In this document: piece by piece, positions 52,593-60,520 of the stretch
Layout of the letters: the number at the start of each line of letters is the position of its first letter
How positions within the stretch are numbered: position 1 is the stretch's first letter
Origin: an uncultured Lachnospiraceae bacterium
GTDB lineage: Bacteria > Bacillota > Clostridia > Lachnospirales > Lachnospiraceae
Assembly: GCA_947626745.1 (NCBI GenBank)
Contig: CANQTF010000001.1
Coordinates: forward strand, 433,811-497,810
Reading direction: 5' to 3'
Length of the DNA: 64,000 nucleotides
Made by a program: the position numbers and the translations under genes
Notes under the pieces: model-generated
Databases searched by the model: none
The model's input: only the letters and a program-made list of their open reading frames with translations
Told to the model about the DNA's origin: nothing

Positions 52593-53276
52593 TCACTCTA
52601 TGATATCATCGAGGAAATATCCCACGTTGCGCACCGTCTTGATCATCGCGCCCGCGGGCCCCAATTTCTGCCGCAGAGACTTGATATGCATATCCAGTGT
52701 GCGCGACTCCCCCTGATACGCGTATCCCCATACATGGTTCAGGATCTCCTCGCGGCTGGTCACGATACCTGCCCGCCGGATCAGCATTTTGAGAAGCTCA
52801 TACTCCTTGTAGGTCAACTCGCAGGGCTTGTTGTTCACATACACCGCATGGCGCTCACTGTCGAGGAATATCCCGCCGATGCACAGACATTTCTCGTCCT
52901 GATCCGCCCCGCTCCTGCGGAGCAGGGCCTTGACTCTGGAGATCAGTTCCATTACCCCGAAAGGCTTGGTAATATAGTCGTCCGCTCCCACGTCTAAGCC
53001 CTTTACCTTGTCTAACTCCGTCGTCTTGGCGGTCACAAGAATGATCGGTATCTTTTTGGTCAGCGGATCCTTGCGCAGCTTTTCCACGATCACAAGCCCG
53101 CTCTCGTCCGGCAGCATGATATCCAGAAGCACCAGACTCGGCACTCTCTTTCTGACGGCTTCCTCGAAATCCGCGGCGTTCTCGTACACCGCCACATCAT
53201 ACCCGCTGTTTTTCAGAGAAAAACTCTCGATCTCGCTGATATTCACATCATCTTCCACAATATAGATCATGCTCAT
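52593..53276 (-). CDS. phoP: PhoP/PhoB-type response regulator
   Basis: The OmpR-family regulator (227 residues from ATG 53276) has receiver motifs EDD, Asp52 (LLDIMLPDESG) and Lys in VTAKTTELDKV. The C-terminal winged helix has LTYKEYELLKMLIRRAG and the ESRTLDMHIKSLRQKLG recognition region. AAAGG lies 8 bp upstream of the chosen ATG; a GTG at 53285 is an alternative. Its promoter carries three Pho-box hexamers at 11 bp spacing (53335-53362), implying autoregulation separate from the upstream pst-phoU genes. Confidence 0.93.
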   Translation of the reverse strand: MSMIYIVEDDVNISEIESFSLKNSGYDVAVYENAADFEEAVRKRVPSLVLLDIMLPDESGLVIVEKLRKDPLTKKIPIILVTAKTTELDKVKGLDVGADDYITKPFGVMELISRVKALLRRSGADQDEKCLCIGGIFLDSERHAVYVNNKPCELTYKEYELLKMLIRRAGIVTSREEILNHVWGYAYQGESRTLDMHIKSLRQKLGPAGAMIKTVRNVGYFLDDIIE

Positions 53277-53324
53277 TAGAATCACCTTTCATCTATTGTA
53301 GCATACGTCACTGTGGTTTTCACT

Positions 53325-53362
53325 ATCATACCCGTGTAAAAATCATGTAAAGAACAGGTAAA
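53325..53362 (-). promoter_or_regulatory. Pho box and -10 of phoPR
   Basis: Leftward TTTACC (53362-53357), TTTACA (53351-53346) and TTTACA (53340-53335), each separated by 5 bp. TATGAT (53330-53325) follows after 4 bp. The 11 bp period and TT(A/T/C)ACA hexamer match the Bacillus PhoP box. It lies between phoU and phoP. Confidence 0.75.
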
Positions 53363-53363
53363 G

Positions 53364-54026
53364 TCACAGGATACGCACTTTCTCGATATTGCCCGTCTCC
53401 TGAAAAAGCTCCCACTCGCCCACGTTCACGGCATGGTCGCCGATCTTCTCCAGATACTTTGCCAGCATGAGCGCGTCGATACAGTCATCCACGCCGGCGG
53501 CGTCGCTCTTCAACTGCTTAACGAGATCGTCCTTCACGCAGTTGAACAGGTCGTCCACCTCATCATCTCCCGCTATGACCGCTTTCGCCGCCTCCGTATT
53601 GCGGTGCAGGAAAGCCTCGATCGCACTGTGCAGAAGACGCTGCGCCGCTTTCACCATCGGCAGAAGATTGTCCGAAAAGCAGGACAGCTCCTGCATCCGA
53701 AGCCGCAGGATCAGCTCCGCCATATCCGTGACGTGAACGCCCACCCGCTGGATATCCGTGACGACCTTCAAGCTCGCGGACACGACCCGCAGATCCCCCG
53801 CCAGCGGATGCTGCCTCGTGATCAGCGTCAGGCACTCCGCCTCGATCCGCTTCTCCATGTCCCTCGTCGTATTGTCCTGCGTCAGGATCTCGCGGACTTC
53901 CTCCTCCGCTTTCCTGTCCACGGCGGCAAACAGCCTGTCATAGACCGCCTCCACATGAAAACACATCTGTTTCAGGTCTTCTCTCAACTCCGTCAATTCA
54001 CTCTCGAATCTTGTTCTCGGTGACAT
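53364..54026 (-). CDS. phoU: Phosphate transport system regulator PhoU
   Basis: The 220-residue protein is an all-helical PhoU with two repeated three-helix bundles and the metal-binding-type motifs in both halves (HVTDMAELILRL; KYLEKIGDHAVNVGEW). It restrains PhoR and the Pst transporter when phosphate is ample. ATG 54026 (MSPRTRFESELTELRE) is preferred over the long open extension to 54119, which lies in pstB. It starts 16 bp after pstB and is followed by the phoPR promoter. Confidence 0.95.
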   Translation of the reverse strand: MSPRTRFESELTELREDLKQMCFHVEAVYDRLFAAVDRKAEEEVREILTQDNTTRDMEKRIEAECLTLITRQHPLAGDLRVVSASLKVVTDIQRVGVHVTDMAELILRLRMQELSCFSDNLLPMVKAAQRLLHSAIEAFLHRNTEAAKAVIAGDDEVDDLFNCVKDDLVKQLKSDAAGVDDCIDALMLAKYLEKIGDHAVNVGEWELFQETGNIEKVRIL

Positions 54027-54042
54027 ATTCCCACCCCTTTCT

Positions 54043-54801
54043 CTATCCGAACCTTCCGGTAATATAATCCTCCGTCCTCTTGTCCTGCGGTCTGGAAAAC
54101 AGATCGATCGCAGCGGCAAACTCGATCACCTCGCCCACGAGGAAAAACGCCGTGTCGTCCGAGACGCGCGCGGCCTGCTGCATATTGTGCGTGACGACCA
54201 CGACCGTATAATCCTTTTTCAGCTCGCTCATCAGCTCCTCCACTTTCAGGGTCGAGATCGGGTCAAGCGCCGAGGTCGGTTCGTCCATAAGCAGCACCTC
54301 CGGCTCCACCGCCAGCGCGCGGGCGATGCACAGTCTCTGCTGCTGCCCTCCCGAAAGCCCCAGCGCGGACTTTTGCAGCCGATCCTTCACCTCGTCCCAG
54401 ATCGCCGCGCCGCGCAGACTCCGCTCCACGATCCCGTCCAGCTCCGCCTTGCTCTTGATGCCGTGGATCCGCGGCCCGTAGGCAATATTGTCATAGATGC
54501 TCATGGGAAAAGGATTCGGCTGCTGGAACACCATGCCGACCCGCTTGCGCAGCAGGGTCGCGTCCACCTTCGGCGCGTAGATATCCTCCCCGTCAAGCAA
54601 GACCTTTCCCTCGATCCTGACATTGTCGATCAGGTCGTTCATGCGGTTCAGCGTCTTTAAGAAAGTGGATTTGCCGCAGCCGGACGGCCCTATGAACGCC
54701 GTGATCGCATTGGCGCGAATGCACATGTCGATATCTTTGAGGGCATGATTGCTGCCATAGTACAAATTCAGTTTTTCCGTTTTTATCTTGATGTGATCCA
54801 T
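54043..54801 (-). CDS. pstB: Phosphate ABC transporter ATP-binding protein
   Basis: The 252-residue protein carries Walker A (GPSGCGKST, residues 38-46), the ABC signature LSGGQQQR and Walker [14 protein letters not shown]. It powers high-affinity phosphate import through PstA/PstC. ATG 54801 ([16 protein letters not shown]) gives the standard PstB length; the open frame to 55140 lies in pstA and is rejected. The gaps to pstA (8 bp) and phoU (16 bp) are short. Confidence 0.97.
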   Translation of the reverse strand: MDHIKIKTEKLNLYYGSNHALKDIDMCIRANAITAFIGPSGCGKSTFLKTLNRMNDLIDNVRIEGKVLLDGEDIYAPKVDATLLRKRVGMVFQQPNPFPMSIYDNIAYGPRIHGIKSKAELDGIVERSLRGAAIWDEVKDRLQKSALGLSGGQQQRLCIARALAVEPEVLLMDEPTSALDPISTLKVEELMSELKKDYTVVVVTHNMQQAARVSDDTAFFLVGEVIEFAAAIDLFSRPQDKRTEDYITGRFG

Positions 54802-54809
54802 ATTGTCTC

Positions 54810-55661
54810 CTATCCACGCGACGACACGTCCGGCTTGCCCGCCAGAAGTCTGGTCAGTATATTGATCAAGAGGACGATGCACAAAAGCACCGCCGCAATA
54901 CCGAAAGCGACGTCGTACTGCGCCTTGGACATGCTCAGATAGAGCTGTATCGTGAGCGTGCCGCCGGACTCCATGATCTTGCGCAATAACCCCATGCCCG
55001 GTTTCGGCAACAGATACCCGCTGCCCGCCGTGAACAGAAGCGCCGCGGACTCCCCCACGATACGTCCCACCGCAAGTATAACGCCTGTTATGATCCCGGG
55101 CATGGCGGAGGGGATCAGTATGGTGCGTATCATATGCCACTTGGTGGCGCCCATACCGATCGCCCCCGTGCGGTATGTGTCCGGCACAGCTCTGAGCGCC
55201 TCCTGCGTATTCCTCGTAATCAACGGCAGTATCATCAGCGTGAGCGTGAGCGCCCCGGTCAGGATCGAGTAGCCGCAGTGCAGCGCCGTCCCGAAAAACA
55301 CCATGCCGAACAGCCCGAAAATGATAGACGGGATACCCGCAAGCGTCTCCGTCGTAAACTCGATCAGGCGGACCAGCTTACTTTTTCCCGCATACTCATT
55401 CAGCCAGATCGCCGACCCGATGCCTATCGGCGTCGCGATGCAAAGCGTCAGCGCCACGATGTAGAGCGTGTTGACAATATTGCCCGCAATGCCCGTCGTG
55501 CCCTTGAGCGCGCTCGTCACGGTGGTCAGAAACGACCAACTGATCGAAGAAAATCCCTTCGCAAACACGTAGACCATGATCCCGGCAAGCAGTACCACAG
55601 AAAAGAATGCCGCCAGATAGATCAGTCCGAGGACAAGCGCGTCCTTAGATCTTCTAGTCAT
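54810..55661 (-). CDS. pstA: Phosphate ABC transporter permease PstA
   Basis: The 283-residue permease has about six membrane helices and the inner-membrane-component loop motif ([24 protein letters not shown]) that docks on PstB. It forms the translocation channel with PstC. Its start overlaps the end of pstC by 8 bp and pstB follows after 8 bp, as in a standard pstSCAB operon. Confidence 0.96.
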   Translation of the reverse strand: MTRRSKDALVLGLIYLAAFFSVVLLAGIMVYVFAKGFSSISWSFLTTVTSALKGTTGIAGNIVNTLYIVALTLCIATPIGIGSAIWLNEYAGKSKLVRLIEFTTETLAGIPSIIFGLFGMVFFGTALHCGYSILTGALTLTLMILPLITRNTQEALRAVPDTYRTGAIGMGATKWHMIRTILIPSAMPGIITGVILAVGRIVGESAALLFTAGSGYLLPKPGMGLLRKIMESGGTLTIQLYLSMSKAQYDVAFGIAAVLLCIVLLINILTRLLAGKPDVSSRG

Positions 55662-56595
55662 ACTCCGTGTCCCCTTTCTTAAGAATGCCGTTCAACAGCA
55701 CATTGACGATCATGATAAAGGCAAACAGCACCAGCCCGATCGTGAAAAGCACCTGCCTGTGCAAGCCGCTCGCATACCCCATCTCGCTGACGATCGCCGT
55801 GGTAAGAAACCGGACCGACGAGAAGGGCAGCGGGAAATTCACGGAGCTTCCCGATACCAGACTGATCGCCATAGCCTCTCCGACCGCTCTCCCCACGCCC
55901 AGCACGATCGCCGTGATGATACCCGGCTTAGCGGCGGGTATCATCACCTGAAAGATCGTCTGCACATGGGAGGCGCCCAACGCAAGCGAGGAAGCCTTCA
56001 ACTGCGGCGGCAGCGCCTTGAGCGACGACTCGCTGATGTTGATGACCGTGGGGAGGATCATGATCGCCAGCACCAACACCGCCGAAAGCAGGTTCGCCCC
56101 GCCCGTAAACTGATGCGTCTCCGATCCCCGGAAAAGCCGCTGCTCCCACTTGTACATAATGGGATTCAGGAGCATAATACCCAAAAGTCCGTATATAACG
56201 GAGGGGATACCGGCCAAAAGCTCCACCGCCGGCCGCACGATCGCCGCAAGCCTCCTCGGCGCTACCTCCGCCAGAAAAACCGCCGTCAAAAGCCCTATCG
56301 GGACACCGATCAGGATCGCCATCGCCGTGCCGACGACGGAGGTCAGAATGATATAGAGGATCCCGAAGGACGGCTCAGCCGCGGTCGGCTTCCACACCGA
56401 GGAAAACAGGATCTCTCTGACCCCTACTTTGAAAAAAGCCGGCACACCGTTTGCTATCATATACAGCGTGATCGAGGCCACTGCGATCACCGCAAAAAAA
56501 GCGCACACCGTGAAAATGATCTGCGCGGCGGTTTCCACCGCGCGGATGCGGCCGCGGCCGCTCATATATGTATTACCCATATTTTTCTGTCCCAT
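55654..56595 (-). CDS. pstC: Phosphate ABC transporter permease PstC
   Basis: The 313-residue protein has about six membrane helices and the permease loop ESSLKALPPQLKASSLALGA. The glycine-rich GIPSVIYGLLGIM segment is characteristic of PstC. It pairs with PstA. It begins immediately after pstS (1 bp gap) and overlaps pstA by 8 bp. Confidence 0.96.
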   Translation of the reverse strand: MGQKNMGNTYMSGRGRIRAVETAAQIIFTVCAFFAVIAVASITLYMIANGVPAFFKVGVREILFSSVWKPTAAEPSFGILYIILTSVVGTAMAILIGVPIGLLTAVFLAEVAPRRLAAIVRPAVELLAGIPSVIYGLLGIMLLNPIMYKWEQRLFRGSETHQFTGGANLLSAVLVLAIMILPTVINISESSLKALPPQLKASSLALGASHVQTIFQVMIPAAKPGIITAIVLGVGRAVGEAMAISLVSGSSVNFPLPFSSVRFLTTAIVSEMGYASGLHRQVLFTIGLVLFAFIMIVNVLLNGILKKGDTEYD

Positions 56596-56596
56596 A

Positions 56597-57541
56597 TCAG
56601 TCCGGAATGATCAGGCCCACCGCCTTGATCAGATCCTGCCCCTCCTCCGATTTCAGATAGTCGAACATCGCCTGTACGGCTTCGCTCTGTTTCGCCGCTT
56701 CGCCGTTGGTGGCCATGACGAAGGGTCTGCTCAGAAGATAACTGCCCGCCTTGATATTCTCTTCCGTAGGCTCGACGTCGTCCAAAGCGATCGTCTGCAC
56801 CGTATCGTCCAGAACATCGAGAGAGACATAACCGATCGCGCCGGGAGTGGCCGCGACCTTGGCCATCACCGCGCCCGTGGAATCCAACTCATTGGCATAC
56901 GCACACCGGTCTTGGATCGCAAGCAGCTCCTCGAACGCGTCACGCGTGCCGCTTCCCGCCTCACGGCCGACTACCACGATCGCGCCGTCCTCGCCGCCGA
57001 CCTCACTCCAGTTTTTGACCTTGCCCGTATAGATATCCTGCAGCTGCTCCGTGGTCAGCGCCGTCACCGCATTGGCCGGATCCGTGACGACTGCGATGCC
57101 GTCGATCGCCACGATGTTCTCCACCGCGCCGGATGCTTTCTCCTCCTCCTTCAGGCTTCTGGAAGAATTGCCGATATCGACGCTGCCGGCCAGCACGGCC
57201 TCGATGCCCGCCGAAGATCCCGTAAACTCCGCCGTCACCGTCACGCCCGGATACTTTGCCATAAAACTCTCCGCCAGCGCATTGGCGAACTTCTCCATGG
57301 AAGTGGACCCTGCCATCGTGATCGTGCCGCTCAGATCCGCAGCGCCTTCGGAGGACTCTTCCCCGTTCTCCTCCCGCTCTCCGGTCTCGGCCTTCGCAGC
57401 TTCATTCTCCTGCTTTACCGCCTGCTGTATACTCTGTGCAGAAGTTCCCTGCCCGCTGCCGCCGCAGCCTGTAAGACTGCCGAGCATGCACACCGCCAGT
57501 CCTGCGGCTGCCAACATTTTAGTCACATTATTTTTTTTCAT
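56597..57541 (-). CDS. pstS: Phosphate-binding lipoprotein PstS
   Basis: The 314-residue protein has a lipoprotein signal with lipobox LTGC (modified Cys26) and a two-lobed phosphate-binding fold. Visible phosphate-site segments are AGSTSMEKFANAL near the start and GREAGSGTRDAFEEL in the second lobe. It captures phosphate outside the membrane for PstCAB. ATG 57541 (MKKNNVTKMLAAAG) was chosen for the signal peptide; the open frame to 57613 is rejected. A TATACT -10 lies at 57630-57625, and a Pho box lies further upstream at 58183-58210. Confidence 0.96.
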   Translation of the reverse strand: MKKNNVTKMLAAAGLAVCMLGSLTGCGGSGQGTSAQSIQQAVKQENEAAKAETGEREENGEESSEGAADLSGTITMAGSTSMEKFANALAESFMAKYPGVTVTAEFTGSSAGIEAVLAGSVDIGNSSRSLKEEEKASGAVENIVAIDGIAVVTDPANAVTALTTEQLQDIYTGKVKNWSEVGGEDGAIVVVGREAGSGTRDAFEELLAIQDRCAYANELDSTGAVMAKVAATPGAIGYVSLDVLDDTVQTIALDDVEPTEENIKAGSYLLSRPFVMATNGEAAKQSEAVQAMFDYLKSEEGQDLIKAVGLIIPD

Positions 57542-57851
57542 AACAAAATCCTCGCTTCTTCTTTTTCTTAGTATGAATGAAAAGATAAGAGATACTGCCG
57601 CGCGACCGCTCATCTCTGTCCTACAGTATAGCCGGGATCTATTTTACAAACTATCCTGCGCGCGTCACGTTGCCGTAAATCTTTCTTTACGCCTTTTTTA
57701 CAATCTATGCGGCTCCATTTTGTCTCATATACAAAAAAAGCGCCGGAACACGCTCTGCGAGTCCCACGCGCCGTCGCGGCAATAAGCCGCGCTGCTCTTT
57801 CTCCCTTCCCCGGCGGACGCCTCGTCCGTATCAGGCGCTCACACGTACCGT
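57542..57851 (-). promoter_or_regulatory. Intergenic region upstream of pstS
   Basis: This ~310 bp gap holds a TATACT (57630-57625) without a good -35. It also holds two hexamers in the opposite orientation with 11 bp spacing, TTTACG (57686-57691) and TTTACA (57697-57702), and a short AGCG/CGCT hairpin followed leftward by seven T (57732-57753), possibly a weak terminator of the small membrane gene. I see no gene here. Confidence 0.4.
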
Positions 57852-58079
57852 TTACCTGCGCCACAAAAACACAGCCCCGCCAAGCCAGCCGATAAAATAG
57901 CCGGCGTATCCGATAAAAGACAACGCCCAGCCCACTGTGTCGAGCGCAAAAAAATGCACGACGCCCCACGCCGCGAACCCGATGAGCGCCCAGAACACCG
58001 TGTTGAGAAAAAGAAAGCGGCGGACCTTCTTTCGATCGGTATCCCCTTCCCTGTTGACTATGTTCCAGATGATTTCCAT
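57852..58079 (-). CDS. Small two-helix membrane protein at the head of the pst cluster
   Basis: The 75-residue protein (MEIIWNIVNREGDTDRKKVR) has a basic N-terminus and two membrane helices with GFAAWGVVHFFAL and FIGYAGYFIGWLGG. I recognise no family. It is preceded by AGGGAAGATT and, about 105 bp upstream, by a three-hexamer Pho box (58183-58210), so it should be induced by phosphate starvation. It lies 310 bp before pstS on the same strand. A role in phosphate uptake or signalling is inferred from control and position only. Confidence 0.65.
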   Translation of the reverse strand: MEIIWNIVNREGDTDRKKVRRFLFLNTVFWALIGFAAWGVVHFFALDTVGWALSFIGYAGYFIGWLGGAVFLWRR

Positions 58080-58182
58080 AATCTTCCCTGTACCCTCTCG
58101 ATGATCTGTCTGTGTCAGTATGTGTAAATACAGCGGACATTATCATGGTACATGAGAAAAAAGACGGCTGCTATCGCGCCGG

Positions 58183-58210
58183 TGTAAGAATTGCATAAAA
58201 TGTATGTAAA
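58183..58210 (-). promoter_or_regulatory. Pho box upstream of the small membrane gene and pst operon
   Basis: Leftward TTTACA (58210-58205), TTTATG (58199-58194) and CTTACA (58188-58183), each separated by 5 bp. The following 12 bases end in GATAG, as in the phoPR promoter, though the -10 hexamer here (CGCGAT) is weak. The layout matches the box at 53335-53362. Confidence 0.65.
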
Positions 58211-58250
58211 GAAAAATTGCGTCAAAAAGCGGGCTTGTCCGGCCCGCTCC

Positions 58251-58724
58251 TCACGGCGCTTTCGCGGAAAGGCCGCTCACAAGATACCGCAGAAACGCTT
58301 CGCAGCCCTCCCTCACATCCGCATAGGTCACATCGAACTCGCCCGTGTACCACGGGTCTGCGATCGCCCGCGGACTGCCGGCATACTCCAACAGCGCATG
58401 TATCTTGTGCTGCGGATCACCGCCCGCGATCCTCGTCATGTTGCGGATATTGGCATCGTCCATGCCGATCAGGTAATCGTACTCCTCGTAGTCGCGTCTC
58501 GTCATCTGACGCGCGCGATGCCCCGAACAGGGAATGCGATGTTTCCTGAAAATATCCATTGTCCCGTAGTGTATGCCGTTGCCGATCTCCTCCGTACTGG
58601 TGGCCGCGGAGTCGATATAGAATTGTGAAGTCAGGCCACGTTCATCCACCATCTGCTGCAGGACGAACTGCGCCATAGGGGAACGGCAGATGTTGCCGTG
58701 GCAGATGAAAAGTATTTTTATCAT
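58251..58724 (-). CDS. Low-molecular-weight protein-tyrosine phosphatase
   Basis: The 157-residue protein has the P-loop CHGNICRS (Cys8-Arg14, CX5R) close to the N-terminus and the general-acid Asp in DPWY near the C-terminus, the standard LMW-PTP fold. It removes phosphate from tyrosine residues or acts in exopolysaccharide control in other bacteria. ATG 58724 has AAGGAG about 12 bp upstream; the open frame to 58814 is rejected because the P-loop must be near the N-terminus. It is the last core-type gene before the integrated element. Confidence 0.94.
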   Translation of the reverse strand: MIKILFICHGNICRSPMAQFVLQQMVDERGLTSQFYIDSAATSTEEIGNGIHYGTMDIFRKHRIPCSGHRARQMTRRDYEEYDYLIGMDDANIRNMTRIAGGDPQHKIHALLEYAGSPRAIADPWYTGEFDVTYADVREGCEAFLRYLVSGLSAKAP

Positions 58725-58908
58725 TTTCCTATAACTCCTTATAAGTCCTGTGTTTCTTCTCAAATGCTTGATTTTGCAGGGTTTGTAAATGATCCTCAAA
58801 TGACGGCTTTCCAAAGTATTTTCTCAAATCGTCTTATACTTTCTCATATTTGTCCCCGCAAAATTGGTAAATTCATTGGTAAAAGGAAACGCTTTACCAA
58901 TGAGTTTT

Positions 58909-60108
58909 TCAGTCGTTTGCTACCCGGCGCAATTCCTCCTTCGCATCATCAAAACTTACATGAGTATAAGTATTCAGCGTTACACTGATGTCTGAATGTC
59001 CCATGATGTACTGTAAGGTTTTGGGGTTCATTCCCGACTTCGCCATATTGGAGCAGAAAGTGTGTCTGCATACATGAGGAGTTACCTTCGGCATCTGGAT
59101 ACGATAAATCTTATTATACTTTTCAATGATATGTTCCAGATACTTCTCCCAATGTAGGGCAACCATCGGCATATCATTCTTATCCAGACATAGGAACCGG
59201 ACATAGCCGTCTACCATAGGCTCCACTTCAGGCGTCTCCCGTTTGGCAATAATCCTGTGAAAACATGCTGCCACTTCCTCCGTCATAGGAACATAGCGAA
59301 CGCCGCTTTCCGTTTTCGGCTCCTCGATCACATATCTCATCTGTGATGTACGCTGTAACTGGTGGTCTACCTTGATACGCATTTCCTCAAAATCAATATC
59401 CGGTATTGTCAATCCGCAGAACTCTGAGATGCGGAGTCCTGTATGAAAGAGAATATAGATTGCGTCATAATATCTGCTGAAATGCTTATCTTCCCTGATA
59501 AACCGAAGCAAATCCCGCTCCTGTTTCCGGGTGATCGCTTCTCTTGTTACGGAATCGTTGACGATCACGGATGCCAGTTCAAATCCGAATGGATTCTTAC
59601 GGATCAGGTCATCATCCACCGCCATCTGAAATGCCGGTCTAAGTACGCCACGGATAGAATGAATGGAGCTGTATCCTCTGCCATCTATCTGCTGAAGCTT
59701 TATGAGCCATGCCTTTGCATCTGACAGGCGAACCTTATCGATACGCAGCTTTCCGAAAGCTTCTTTTTTCAGGATATTGATGACTGTTTTATATCCGGCA
59801 GCCGTATTATGGCGGACACCTGTTTTCAAAGACACATATTTCTCCACCAGTTCGAGAACTGTATAATTGCCGCCATTAGTTACGATATGATCGAACAGAT
59901 CCGCTTCAATCTGCTTTTCTTTTTCTCTCAGCGAAAGTTCTCTCTTTTTCCCTTTCGGCATCGGATCATTCCTATCCAAACGCCAGCTGTAGACATTTTT
60001 CTCTTTTCCATCTTCGTCAATATAGCGGAATCGATACCTCCCATCTGTACGCTGATACTCGCCCTCACGCAGAATGCGATTGCGGTTATCTCTCCTTTTT
60101 TCACTCAT
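58909..60108 (-). CDS. int: Tn916-type tyrosine recombinase / integrase
   Basis: The 399-residue protein has an N-terminal arm-type DNA-binding domain, a SAM-like core-binding domain (VRHNTAAGYKTVINIL) and a catalytic domain. The conserved residues are visible: Arg in HTGLRISEFCGL, HxxR in VTPHVCRHTF, and the nucleophile Tyr in VTLNTYTHV. It integrates and excises the element together with the excisionase 135 bp upstream. A terminator-like hairpin lies between the two genes (60123-60179). The element boundary should lie between 58725 and 58908, but no att duplication can be seen without the other end. Confidence 0.95.
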   Translation of the reverse strand: MSEKRRDNRNRILREGEYQRTDGRYRFRYIDEDGKEKNVYSWRLDRNDPMPKGKKRELSLREKEKQIEADLFDHIVTNGGNYTVLELVEKYVSLKTGVRHNTAAGYKTVINILKKEAFGKLRIDKVRLSDAKAWLIKLQQIDGRGYSSIHSIRGVLRPAFQMAVDDDLIRKNPFGFELASVIVNDSVTREAITRKQERDLLRFIREDKHFSRYYDAIYILFHTGLRISEFCGLTIPDIDFEEMRIKVDHQLQRTSQMRYVIEEPKTESGVRYVPMTEEVAACFHRIIAKRETPEVEPMVDGYVRFLCLDKNDMPMVALHWEKYLEHIIEKYNKIYRIQMPKVTPHVCRHTFCSNMAKSGMNPKTLQYIMGHSDISVTLNTYTHVSFDDAKEELRRVAND

Positions 60109-60122
60109 CGAATCTCTCCTTT

Positions 60123-60179
60123 CAAAACAAAAAGGAGAGCCAGACTTGCAATATCATAATATCACAAATTTGACTCTCC
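60123..60179 (-). terminator. Terminator/attenuator between xis and int
   Basis: GGAGAGTCA pairs with TGGCTCTCC (one mismatch) around a ~28-base AT-rich loop, followed leftward by TTTTTGTTTTG, directly before the int ribosome site. It would reduce read-through from xis into int. Confidence 0.65.
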
Positions 60180-60243
60180 GTACAGCTTAATCATAGGATA
60201 CAGGTAATCTGCCGTTCTTTACCGTTTCCCTGTTTGGAAATTC

Positions 60244-60462
60244 TTATACAGCAGATGCGTGATCCAGATACTTCTCAAATTTTTCACGCTTAATCAACGC
60301 TCTGTTCCCATTCATCACATAAAAATCTTCATTGGGATGCGTATCAATCAGCATCCGCAGCTTCCCTTCACCGATATGATAATATCCGGCCGCTTCCTCA
60401 ATAGTCAGCGTGTATCTGTGCCAGACCGGAATATCGGAATAATTTTTTTCATCAATATTCAT
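60244..60462 (-). CDS. xis: Excisionase (Tn916 Xis-like)
   Basis: The 72-residue protein from ATG 60462 (MNIDEKNYSDIPVWHRYTLT) has a MerR-like winged helix (TIEEAAGYYHIGEGKLRMLI) and the C-terminal FVMNGNRALIKREKFEKYL segment of Tn916-type excisionases. It directs the integrase toward excision. AAAGGA lies 8 bp upstream. It sits directly upstream of int, the usual order at the end of such elements. Confidence 0.9.
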   Translation of the reverse strand: MNIDEKNYSDIPVWHRYTLTIEEAAGYYHIGEGKLRMLIDTHPNEDFYVMNGNRALIKREKFEKYLDHASAV

Positions 60463-60520
60463 ACCATTCCTTTCCGAAATAAAAAGCACCTGCCATTTCT
60501 TAAAAAGAAAAGCAAATGCT

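Noticed and set aside
57644..57702. Pho box directly upstream of pstS
   Set aside because: TTTACA/TTTACG hexamers are present but in the opposite orientation, with only one correctly spaced pair, so I did not call it a Pho box.
57610..58146. Leftward 178-codon open frame over the pstS upstream region
   Set aside because: It has low-complexity Arg/Gly composition, overlaps the 75-residue membrane protein gene in another frame, and has no ribosome site.
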